This document shows positions 33,227 to 43,300 of a stretch of 64,000 bases of DNA, piece by piece (position 1 is the first letter of the stretch; the number at the start of each line of letters is the position of its first letter). Both the position numbers and the translations under genes were made by a program. Location: contig VCMS01000039.1 in NCBI GenBank assembly GCA_022539475.1, forward strand, positions 227,099 through 291,098. Reading direction: 5' to 3'. This DNA comes from Gracilaria domingensis (taxonomy: Eukaryota; Rhodophyta; Florideophyceae; Gracilariales; Gracilariaceae). The notes under the pieces are model-generated. The model ran no database searches, was not told the origin of the DNA, and worked only from the letters and a program-made list of their open reading frames with translations.

Positions 33227-34200
33227 TCATTCAAATATCATCACACATTCTGAAGCAAACGCACAGCGAGGGGAACGCGCAGCGAGAGAAGCCAATCGAT
33301 ATTCATTACCAAAGAGTACGCGCGCTGAAAGTAATGTTTTGCGTCGGGAGCAGAAAGCGGTCTGTGTGGCAAGCCCGCTTACCGAATTGAGCCCAATCGC
33401 AAGCGCAAAGTCACGCCGTGCGCTCAAATCGTGACTTTGAGCGTCGAAAAAAATGTGTATTTGCTGTTTCAGGATGTTCCCAATATAAGCCTTATATAAC
33501 CTCTTCAAAATATAGGAGAAAGTATGCATTTTCGCAAATTTTGGAATATACTGAGTACAGTAAGCAAACTCATTGAAGTCGCTCTCGCCAGCACCGCCGC
33601 CCCCACCAACCCCGTTAAACATCCCGCCCACGCCCCCGGCGCTGCCGTGATCCCCATCACCAGCTTCTCCGATATCGCTGTCACCTCCATCCCCACCATC
33701 CAAACCATCCCCGACTTCCTTCGGCGTCGCCCCCCCGTCTCTTCCATCACCCCCGCTCCTCCTCTCAATTGACCCAAAGACGACAGATTCTCACATGCCA
33801 TCCTTTCCGTCTCCGCCACTCATGCCACGCCGTCCGCCGCCGGCCACGGAGAGAACATTTGCCCCCGTCACGGCCATAATCCCTGTACATCATTGCGCAG
33901 CCGTCGCTATCGCTCCCACCCGACCCACAGAATGATGCGACCCCGCTGCCACCGTCGTTACCATGGCCGTTAATTCCTCCATCGCCGACATCACCGGTGC
34001 TCCCATCCAACCTGTCGAATGCTGCAAAGCCTCTACAACCGTCAGCAAAATCGCCTTTAAATCATGCATGGCCGATATCAGCTCAGCTCCCACCTTTCGC
34101 GATTCCACCGCCGCCGCCACGTTCCTTCCCGTCACCTCCGTCGCCATTTATTCCACTAATGGCTCCATTGCCTTCATCACCGCGAATATTTATTTATTAG
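33227..34200. other. Strand-asymmetric C-rich interval, no assigned gene
   Basis: Plus strand rich in C and CCCCC/CCACC runs at 33590-34150. The minus strand reads as Gly/Asp-rich low-complexity frames (33227-33703, 33765-34010) and one Ala/Val-rich frame (33890-34147). No domain was seen. I treat it as low-complexity sequence. Confidence 0.35.
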
Positions 34201-35210
34201 TAGTGGTTGCTATGTAAAGAAGTTTTCGACCTCGCAAAAATGTTGCTCTTTGTTAGTTCTTTCAGTATGTGGTGCTTCGTTCGCTGCTTCTTGTACACAG
34301 AGTTATAGTCTAACTTCTATGGCGTACAACAACGTGCTAAGATGAATTTATTTGTCATCTCATAGATGCATCTTTGTCATCATGCATATCCGTCGTTGTG
34401 TTCTCAATACAATCAAATATCGGTAGGTTCTCCCTTAGTCTAGTGGTTGTCAATCAGTCGTATCAATTTATATTCTACCCAAAAACTATCCTATCTTTTT
34501 ATTGACAGAGAGCGACGTATCTTTCTATCGAGGCCGCAAGTCTGGGGCACTGGCGGATCACACTTGTTTCAAAACCTCTCAGCAGCTCTGAAAATGGGCT
34601 TCGCAGTTTGCACAAGCTACAGCACGAAAAGCGCGGCGGCATCGCGCGGCTCGGCCTCACCGGGCTTGGACCGCTGCAAGCGCCGAACGGAATGCCAATC
34701 CTAAAGTTCTTTCCATCGTCATCGCTCGGGTGCGACACCATCGATAGCACGGGCAACAAGCCCTAGCGAACATCAGCTGTAAACCACGTGGAGAAGAACT
34801 GTAATTTTCGCCTTCTAAAAACAACTTGAAAAAATACTTTTACAGCGGTGAAGATCATATTACGTTTACTCAATTGAAAATTCTAAAGATATCTGTAAGG
34901 AGGTAAAGCCCTCAGAAATCCAGATGGCTGTTGTAGACCAAAACAAATATATAGAACGTGTGTAGAAAGTATCCAACGAGAGAGAGACATGTTGATAGGA
35001 TGGGCGCTTTGCGGGGATGGGTGGGAACGAGAAATAGACATGCCGCCGGACAGAGATGTGCCAAGCGGCAGTGAGGCTCCCATAAGTAGGTGCCGCACAT
35101 GAGGACGGTCGGCATTCTGATTGCGCAAATCAGACGCTCCCTGCTTCTCGAGAGATCTTCAATTGTATACACAAGTGTACACTTACGTGAAGATTCAAAA
35201 AATGTTGGAG
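34200..35210. other. Interval without a recognisable gene
   Basis: No supported gene, repeat or element end. Confidence 0.35.
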
Positions 35211-35215
35211 GTGGG

Positions 35216-36280
35216 CTATGCTGTCAGGCGCATATGCCCAAAGAACCAATGAGAAGCAGTGGTGACAGAAATGCGTGAATCGAAGTAAATTGCAAACATG
35301 TTCTCCGCACTCCAGTCCATTCTCTGCATTATACAGATTCGGGAGAACTGTAAACAGAGCAGCTCATTGAAGCCCCCAATACGTGGGCTATGAGATCCAA
35401 AATAGCAGCCCTGGGGAGCCTGTATCCCAAGTCGGTGGAGGACAGTATCCACTACGACAGAAAGAGATATTGGGGCAGACTCGCTCTGAAAAAACAGATT
35501 CGAAAGTGGTCTCATTGAAGCCCACTTGCGCAAGAGTGCAATCGGTGAAGTGGTGGCCTCTCATGCCGGCGAATGTGGCAGGCGCAACAAGAATTGTCTT
35601 CGCCTCGCAAAGGTACCGGTACCCTTTCGACGGACAAAGTGCACCACGAGACCGTCTTGTTCCCACGTAATGTCTGTGTTGCGCACTGCATCGACCGAAA
35701 TCGAACGGACCTGGAACACAAAGGCAAAAACCACCATCGCACAAGCCAGAGTGTTGTTCTGGGCCATGGAGCGCAGTCCATAACCAAGAACGCGCTTCAC
35801 CAGTGGGGCTGACATTCCGATCCGGGAGGTAGCTTCTGGGGTGCTTGCTTCCTCTCTCCTTGCGTAAGCGGTGAGAAGAGCACGCACCAATGGGGTTGTC
35901 GTTGGTGACGGCAAGTGGTGCAGCGTATGATACCGTGAGACGGCCGAAATGTACTGAGGGAGAGACGTGGCGCCAACTCGGCCTTCCAAAGAGAGATAGC
36001 CAATGTAAGCAACACGTCCCCCTCGTTCGCTGGCAAAGGGCACCGGTCTTCTTCGTCACAAAATCGCAACCACTTTGATATTTGCGATGTACGATTCTTC
36101 CACGTAGAATCGGCCCAGCCGTAACTCGTGAGTAGCCTTGCTGCCTCTTCAGCTCCCCCTGTCGCCAGTCCTACACCTGCGCGCGCAAACACTGTTGCCG
36201 TCATGCCAGATTTCGAAGACTCAATTAATTCCTGATTGCGAGAACGAGACCCCAACCTGGGTTGAGCGATTTGGTTTCCG
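35216..36280 (-). pseudogene. DIRS tyrosine recombinase
   Basis: Minus-strand blocks: a SAM-like N-terminal core (AARLLTSYGWADSTWKNR, near 36100), the catalytic Arg in FQVRSISVDAVRNTDI (about 35720), the H-x-x-R in GSHSPRIGG (about 35385) and the candidate nucleophile Tyr in FAIYFDS (about 35295). The set matches the R-H-R-Y tetrad. A frame change near 36040 and one in-frame TGA (35561) interrupt it; from 36043 to 35216 the frame is otherwise continuous. Confidence 0.75.
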
Positions 36281-37998
36281 CCTGTCGCAACGCGTCGTGG
36301 CCCTCCCGGGCGCCGAGGTAAACCATCCTGGAGCTCCAGGCGACTAAGCGCGCGAACCATGCTTGTGCGGGCCAATTCGGCGCGATCAAGACCCCTCTCG
36401 CTCGCTCCGCCTGCATCTTGCGAATGACCAAAGGAAGTAAGTCGAATGGCGGGGCCCACAGTCTCGCCCGCCCGTCTGACCAGGGACGATGTAGCTCTTC
36501 GGAGAGGTACCTGCGACGTGCTTGGTAAGGGTCGTTGAGTGGGCGTAGTCTGAACGCCACTTCGTCCAAGCCATGCTCTCGACGGATTGAGTCTATGAAT
36601 GCGTCCGTGGCTCTGATATCCTCTGGATCCCAGGTCCAGGACAGGCGGTCGGCAAACCGGTTGACTGCCGTGGGTATCCAACGAGCCTCCAGGCGTACTC
36701 CCAGCACCTCGAGCAGGCTGCGGAGCTTGCGTAGCTCGCTCATCATGGGTAGCGAGGCGGCCACCATAGAGTTGAGCACTGATACCACAGCTTGGTTGTC
36801 TTCTTGCAGTAAAACCTTGCGCACTTCGTGGCTCGACACGTAACCTGAGAAGTGTCGGTGCAGCAGTAGGCGGACTGCGCGAAGTTCTCGAACTGTAATG
36901 CACTGGGCGCGGTCTTTCGCCGTCCAGAAACCTTGACCCTTTCACAAACCCGGCGAACCAGGCTCCATATCGTGTCCCAAGGTCCCGCCGAACCCAATAC
37001 CTGCCGCGTCCGCGTGCATGCACATGTCGTTGGCAACTCGGTGCATATCTCTGCCCTCGCCACGTGCTAGAGCTCTCCAGTAGCGCATGTCTCGCAGCGA
37101 CTGCCGGGAGAGTCTTACCCGGGACGCAGCATCGGTGGCTTTCCGCTCCGACGAAGGTCGTCCGCAGTCTCGCCTGCCACAGTGCCCGACAACGTTCCCA
37201 TACCCTCTCTCTCGGCCGCCGCCATATCGCAATAGATTGACCGCGTGTAGAAGCGAGCGAGCGGTAACGCTAGCGACAGCGACACATACACGCCGCAAAA
37301 GGTCCTGAGTAGGGACGTGTGTACGAGCCTTTGGTTGCGTTGCGCGATCAGGAGAACCTTCTTCGCTAGACAGCGCACTCGTTGCACCTTCGCGTCTGTG
37401 ACGTATATCTTCATGCACTGCGTATCGATACGCATGCCCAGGTGATCGATGGCAGTGGAACACTCCCAACAACCTTTGGTGGGGTGCCGCGCGATTTCTA
37501 AAAGGGCGAAGAAGTCACAGAGTTTCTGACGCGCCTGGACACAGTCGGCTGCGGAAGCAGGTCGCCATGACAGCGACGGTGCCAAAAGAAAATCGTCGAT
37601 GTACGGCAAGATGCGGTAACAGAGAACGCTGCGGATGTGGCGAACCATGCGCGCATCATCTTTGTAAACCACATCGCTGAACGCCCCCACCCGAAGGGTA
37701 GCGCAATACAGCGGTAATACTGCCCTGCATAGAGGAACAGAAAGAAGTCCCGTATGTCCGGGTGGAGGTACATGTGGCGATATCCACCTTTCACGTCCCA
37801 GGACATCAGCGTGTCGTTCCGCTGCAGGTCCAAGGCAAACGAAGGAAGCGTCTCAATGCGAACAGTGCCTTTGGGCCAATGCATGCTCTGACGGTGGAAG
37901 TTCACGACAAAGCGCCCCTTTCTTCTGTCGCCTTCCCAACTCCAAGTAGTGGAAGCTGAAGATATTGTGAAGAGCGAAAGAGACACAAAAAAAAACAA
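36225..37998 (-). pseudogene. DIRS reverse transcriptase - RNase H
   Basis: RT blocks: GRFVVNFHRQSMHWPKG (about 37910), LMSWDVKGGYRHMYLHPD (first catalytic Asp) and CIALPFGWG. After a frame change near 37680 comes YIDDFLLAPS (second catalytic site, 37597 leftward). RNase H follows with MHADAAGIGFGGTLG and, in the frame 36839-36225, LLQEDNQAVVSVLN and NRFADRLSWTWD. The terminal PFDLLPLVIRKMQ and APNWPAQAWFARL blocks are typical of DIRS/PAT-type pol proteins. At least two frame changes break it. Confidence 0.75.
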
Positions 37999-38056
37999 AA
38001 AAAAAACGGGAAAGCATACATTTACTTGAAGCTAATCCACGGGGAGGCAGGAGCGG

Positions 38057-38599
38057 TTACGAGTCTAGCAAGCGGGCCTCGATGGCCATCAGAAAGCGGC
38101 GCATGGTCCGTAGGGTTCTAGAGAGGACCCCATACGTGATTCCTGAGGGACGATGACGGTTCATCGTCTCCTCTACGCATCTGTACGCATCCTGCCACCC
38201 AGCCAAATAGGCTCGCGATAGGTGGAAGGTGGATACAGAGCTTGAAGAAGCCGGGTTGGTGAGCGAAACGAACGGAGGCGCCAACGGAGTACCAGAAGGT
38301 GCAGCTGGAGGCGGCGCGACGGAAGGTGGTGGAGCGGGAGGCTGCGCGATAGGAGAAGCACGGAGCTCGCCGACGAACTCGATCGAGTCGGGCTCGTCAA
38401 GGTCATCTGATTCGACGGCGAGAGCGGCAACGGCAGGAGCGGCAGCGAAGGGAGGACTAGGAGGAGGCATGGTAGTAGCAAGGACAGATGGGCCCGGGCG
38501 AAGTAAGAGAGCAGGATATGTTATGCACAATCTGCAGTACTGCTTGGAGTGACAACCCGTCACGCGCGCCACAAAAGGTTGCGAGTGGGAAAAGCGCAT
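38057..38599 (-). CDS. Gag-like ORF of the DIRS element
   Basis: 180 codons, possibly starting at the internal Met near 38470 (MPPPSPPFAAAP). Pro/Ala/Ser-rich first half, then a helical C-terminus with TFHLSRAYLAGWQDAYR. Position before the RT suggests a gag role; the sequence itself has no zinc knuckle. Confidence 0.5.
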   Translation of the reverse strand: MRFSHSQPFVARVTGCHSKQYCRLCITYPALLLRPGPSVLATTMPPPSPPFAAAPAVAALAVESDDLDEPDSIEFVGELRASPIAQPPAPPPSVAPPPAAPSGTPLAPPFVSLTNPASSSSVSTFHLSRAYLAGWQDAYRCVEETMNRHRPSGITYGVLSRTLRTMRRFLMAIEARLLDS

Positions 38600-38639
38600 G
38601 TGCTCCCCATTACAGGAAAATTCTGGAACCTTCTGGAGT

Positions 38640-39602
38640 GACCTAGAAATTTCAAGAAATTTCTAGAAATTTTTGAAAAGTTCCAGAAGGCACTGGAAAT
38701 TACTATTTACTTCTTATCAGTGATGTTAGATTTCTACATTTAAGAAGCACGGGTGCTTCTAGATGTTTCTGAAAGACTTCTTTAGAGGTCTTTAGACTAA
38801 TCTAGAGGTTCTAGAAGCTCCCTAACAAAATGTTAGAAATGGTTGAATGGCTGGGGGCTTCAGAGGAGGAACTAGTAAGGCAGTAGTGAGGCGACAAAAT
38901 GTTTAGAATTAATCTTGCGATAGAGTAGAAATTAGAAAGGCGTAGAAATGGTTTCTACGATTTACTACCCTCAAAGAAAAGCTAGAATGAAGGGTAGCAA
39001 TCCTCTATACAAGCAGGGTGGCATTCGAGTTGACCCTTCTTCGGTCCTCTCCAACCACCCACCACCCACCACACCCCCACATAAACAGCAACACCTGCCT
39101 GTCAACCTTGCCTTCAACCGTTCCCTTTCTCTCCCTTTAGTGTGGTGGGCTTTCCTTTACTATTACCTCTTTGGCCACTTAGTGGTTCTGGCCTTCCCTC
39201 CTTTTTTTCTTTCTTTTATCACACCTTTTGCCTACGTCTGGGGATTGGCTCCCACTTTTCTTTTAAAGTCTTTTCAAGCTTGTGTCTGAAGTTTGACGCA
39301 AGCTTTTGCCGTATTTATTCGAGTCCTCGTCTGAAGTTGGCGTGGGCTTTAGCCGTTTCGAGCTTGTGTCTGAAGTCTGGCACGAGCTTTAGCCGTTTGG
39401 TCTCGAGTCTGTGTCTGAAGTTTGACGCAGACTCTAGCCGTTTATTATTCGAGCCTTCGTCTGGAGTTGGCGTGGGCTTCTGCCGTTACTACTTTGATTT
39501 TTTTTGTGCACTACTGCACATTGCCATTCTTGGCTGGTACCCCCTGGCATTGTCTGCTTTCTGTTGGGTTTGTCACCACCCGCGTCATTCCGTTCAAAAA
39601 TG
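38640..39602 (+). mobile_element. LTR-like repeat, copy 2 (probable solo LTR)
   Basis: Inverted counterpart of 13020-13990. Alignable blocks include AGCAGGGTGGC, CTCTCCAACCAC, CCCACATAAACAGCAACACC and the GGTACCCCCTGGCA / GTCACCACCCGCGTCATTCC end. The TATA region is degraded here (CTATACAAG). The 39280-39490 part is expanded by minisatellite units. It cuts into a coding remnant to its right (39605-39860). Confidence 0.55.
39280..39490. repeat. 40-47-bp minisatellite inside the LTR-like repeat
   Basis: About five units alternating between TCGAGCTTGTGTCTGAAG-type and TCGTCTGAAGTTGGCGTGG-type forms, each ending in a GCCGTTT-like sequence. Fewer units exist in the copy at 13.0-14.0 kb. Confidence 0.65.
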
Positions 39603-39604
39603 AC

Positions 39605-39860
39605 GTCCACAGATATCATGCATCCTCGAGCCATACAATCCTTGGCGTAGGCTAATGCCACTTCCTCGTAAATTCCAGTCCGAGTTCCTTCCTTGAGGTC
39701 GGCCAAGGCAAATACCTTGTCCTCCTCCGACTGGGGGATGTCTCCGAGTTCTATGCCACGATCGAATGGCCTTGTTGGTATATCCCTTATGCCAAACCTG
39801 ATCGCTCGAACCATGAACTCCGAAGCCCCGATTGTCGTGTGTTGACAGTAAGTTAGGAAA
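39605..39860 (-). pseudogene. Truncated coding remnant of unknown family
   Basis: A minus-strand frame with strongly protein-like sequence: SEFMVRAIRFGIRDIPTRPF, then ELGDIPQSEEDKVFALADLK, then GIYEEVALAYAKDCMARG. Coding character stops exactly at the border of the LTR-like repeat, and the upstream border is the copia 5' region. This looks like an exon or transposon ORF split by insertions. Family not recognised. Confidence 0.5.
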
Positions 39861-40340
39861 CAATGATGTTGTTTTAGATCAACATTGTTGACTTTGAATT
39901 GTTGTTTACGGAGAAATGATCTGAACTGAATTGAGTTGATTTGAGAGTACCAAACTCTTCGAAGTAGTGTATGATCTAGACCTATCATCAGTATTTATAT
40001 AGTTCTACTTGGCGCAAAAGCAGTAAAGAGAATCATCATCGATTATTACAACTACTATCCCACCGCATATTGCACTACACTATAATCTCGAGCGTTCGCT
40101 TCACAGCAGCCTCAACTGCAGGCGATCTTATCGCCAGTAGAATCGGCAGAACATCTCTCACTCAGCCAAACAGAGGGCCGGGTGACAGATTGATTCTGTG
40201 AGAAGTTCAGACCTCGACAGTACAGTCCAACAGAGGGCCGTCTGTTAAGGCGAGAATTTACCGCAGTCACATTGCATTGTCCGCAATAGACTGCCAACTT
40301 TGGGCTGAGTTTTAACAGTTATAGCTGTACGGTCAACCAC
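39838..40340 (+). mobile_element. Probable 5' LTR and leader of the copia element
   Basis: A region between the coding remnant and the copia ATG carries a TATA box (TATTTATATAG, about 39992-40002) about 365 nt before the ATG. The motif CAACAGAGGGCCG or a close variant occurs twice (about 40170 and 40230). The LTR termini are provisional (TGTTGACAG near 39838), because the partner LTR is not in the window. Confidence 0.4.
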
Positions 40341-40366
40341 AATTGTAACAACTACTCAGCTGAATC

Positions 40367-43300
40367 ATGTCAGAACCCGACGGAATTGGAGCCGTGGAAG
40401 CCCTCGCGGAGCAACTTGAACCTGGAGGTACCATGGAGACGGTTGTAGCCCTTGATGCAGAGGCTCTCCGCACTTTCAATGAAGCTCTTTACGACGCTGC
40501 CGGAGACCCCGATCCACCACCGCCAAACTGCGCACCAGAGATCATGAAGAAGTACAAGGAAGACCTTGAGATTTATTCGAAGGAGATGATGGACGCGTTC
40601 AAGGAAACTGGTGCTCGCGATGAAGTGTTGTGGTACGAGTTCACATCTAGCTTTCGTCCAGAAACTTTTGGACACATGTCTAGAGCTAGTACTGTGCGCT
40701 GGATTAACTACTTGATAAACAACGGCGTTTGGGTTCGTCGTCAGCAAGGCTACAGACGAGCTAGAGCTCTTGTTGACTGCCTTCAGCAGCCTAAGTTTAT
40801 ACCCTCACAAGCAGACTCACCAGCAGCAAAAACGGTGCTCCATTCCGACATTGTACACCCTGGTCACCAGAACATGCAAGAAGATGCCGAGCACAGCCCA
40901 GATCAACCGGAGCCTGAAGTCGTGATTCAACCTCCGTCAACCTCAGTGCACCACTCCAGAGTGGAAAGACGTGATGTTGCACCAGCATCAAACGAGAGAT
41001 CAGCCGCAGGAACCGACGTTCCCCACCAGGGCGCCAATGCTGCAGACAATGGCGACCAACAGCACCATGGGCTTCGAAACCTACTTCCAAATGTTTACGC
41101 AAATTCATTTCACGGAACGAGGCATGGAAGCAACTCTCAAGAAAAGTCAGGCCAGCATTTCAACTCCGGGTATGCGAATGGTTTCAATAATATGCTCAAG
41201 GCATGCAAGGGAAGATGTTCCTATGGAGGTGGATTTGATGAGGACCTACAAGGTGCTCTCGATTTTTACGATTCGATGGCCAGAATGTTTCGCTTGTCGG
41301 ATGAAGAGAAGGCAGAAGCACTCCCAGCCATTCTCTGTGATGACGCTCTTCAATTTTTCATGAAGGAATACCGAGTTGGGGATTCGTACCAGGTAGTTTT
41401 GCAGAAGCTGGTTGACAACTACATCAACCCTGAGCAACGTAACAGGACTTTAATCCTTTGGCAATCTATGAGACTTTCCCAAGCTATGCGAGAGAATCCC
41501 AATAAGAGTGAGCTTGAAGTATTCCGATCCTTTTGTCACAGACTCGTGCAACTCCAGAACCAACTTGACCCAGCGTACAGAACGGACAACTTCTTACGAG
41601 ACCAGTTGATAGTCTCAACAGATACTTCTCAGATAGCTCAATCGTTACGGGAACGTGTTCCCGCATCATCACAGGAAGCTCCTAGCCGTATCGCTACGTT
41701 CCTATCAAATGAACCCAGATCTGCAGAAGCGTTCGTTGCGTGCCATCAAAGCTCAGGATCTGACAGTAGCGCATTCTACAGCCTCGGGAATCGATACGGG
41801 GGTGATGCAAGGAAGACTTTGAGGAATCATAGCAGGCGGAGAAAGGATGATCGTCGTGGCAGCAGAATTTCATCGAAGTGGCTGGCAGGAAAGAAGGGCT
41901 GCTACGTGTGTGGCGAAAATCATTTAGCTCGCACAAGGCATTCTCAGCAGGAGATTCGAAACGCATTTGAAAAGATGAAGAGCAATCGGCCGTCTGCTTA
42001 TGTCACTGTTACGGACCTTGTAAACGTCATTGAAGACCTCACAAATGAGCAAGACCTCACAAATGAGCAAAGCAATGAAGACGCTGTCAATATCGTTTAC
42101 TCGAGCGATAGCGACGCCTTGGGCAGTGATGAAGACTCGGAGGAGGAGGCAGCGTACATCGTACAGGATGATATGTCGTTGCATCAAGCTGATGAAGTTC
42201 TTTTGGCGAACGCCTCATTCTTGCATGGAATTGGATACCACAGGGATCGACTCGCGGCTATGGCTACTATAGAGGAAGAGTTGAAGAGAGGAGAATGTGA
42301 GGACTTCCGTGGACTTTACATCGATACCTGTGCTAATCGATCCTCAGTGATGTCTTACTCCCAGTACAAGGCATACTGTGAGCAGTTCAAAGTTCCCTGC
42401 ACCATTGATCGCCACAACGTTAAGCATCTCAAGGGTCTCGGTGGAAGCAGCACACCAGTTGGGACCGCTACCATACCTGTTCCCTTCAAGGATTTGAACT
42501 TGGTAATAGATGTGGCATTCCAGATTGTGAATGACAACGTACCAAGCCTTCTCAGTATGAAGGACATGGTCGATAATGGACTGGAAATTAGTCTCCAGAA
42601 ACGCGAAGTCATGTACAAGCATTTGCATCAGCCTCTAACGTTCAAGAATTATTTCCTGATTCACAACTGGAGTAATGGAGACCTCTCATACTCTCTCTAC
42701 ACAGAATCAGAGTTGAGGAAGCTGCATCGCGTTTTTGGTCACCCAACCGTCCAAGCCTTCACAAATGTCCTTAAGAGAGCCCGTCCTGATGAAATGACAC
42801 CTGAAGTGCGAACCGCAATTGATGAACTTACACAAGCTTGCGTAACTTGTGCCGAGAACGCAAGACGGCCGAGAAGATTCAAGCTGACTGTGGGTATGGA
42901 CAATCACAGATTTAACCACATTGTAGCTATCGACGTGATGTATATCAACCAGAAGCCAATACTACACGCCGTCGACGAAGCTACACACTTCAACGCCGCT
43001 TTATTCTTGCGAAGGATGACGTCTGATGAGGTATGGAAAGCTTTTCTTCGCTGCTGGTCCCGACTTTATTTGGGTCCTCCCGACTTTCTGCGCGTCGACC
43101 AGGGAAGTAACTTTGTCTCAAAGGAGTTCTTGGAACTCTCAGAGGCAGACGGGATCACAGTCATGCCAGCTCCGATCGAGTCTCCGTCTACCATGTCGCA
43201 CGTAGAAAGATATCATGGACCACTACGTTCGGCATATCTGAAACTACGGTCCTCACTTCCTCGAAGCGAGAATGACGCAGACTGTCTTCAGATGGCGGTG

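Larger units (their letters stand above)
35216..38599 (-). mobile_element. DIRS-type (tyrosine recombinase) retrotransposon, degenerate
   Basis: The minus-strand order is a small Pro/Ala-rich gag-like ORF (38599-38057), reverse transcriptase/RNase H (37998-36225), then a tyrosine recombinase (about 36280-35216). There is no DDE integrase or aspartic protease, which is the DIRS layout. Terminal inverted repeats and the internal complementary region could not be identified. It lies directly next to the LTR-like repeat at 38640. It is GC-richer than the flanks. Confidence 0.75.

Noticed and set aside
33227-34217. Gly/Asp-rich and Pro-rich frames as genes
   Set aside because: The composition follows strand asymmetry of a C-rich stretch. 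No domain, start context or conservation is visible.
13020-39602. The inverted ~1-kb repeats as terminal repeats of a 26-kb Polinton/Maverick-like element
   Set aside because: No family-B DNA polymerase, capsid, ATPase or retroviral-type integrase gene of that class lies between them, and each copy carries an LTR-like TATA box. Independent solo LTRs are simpler.
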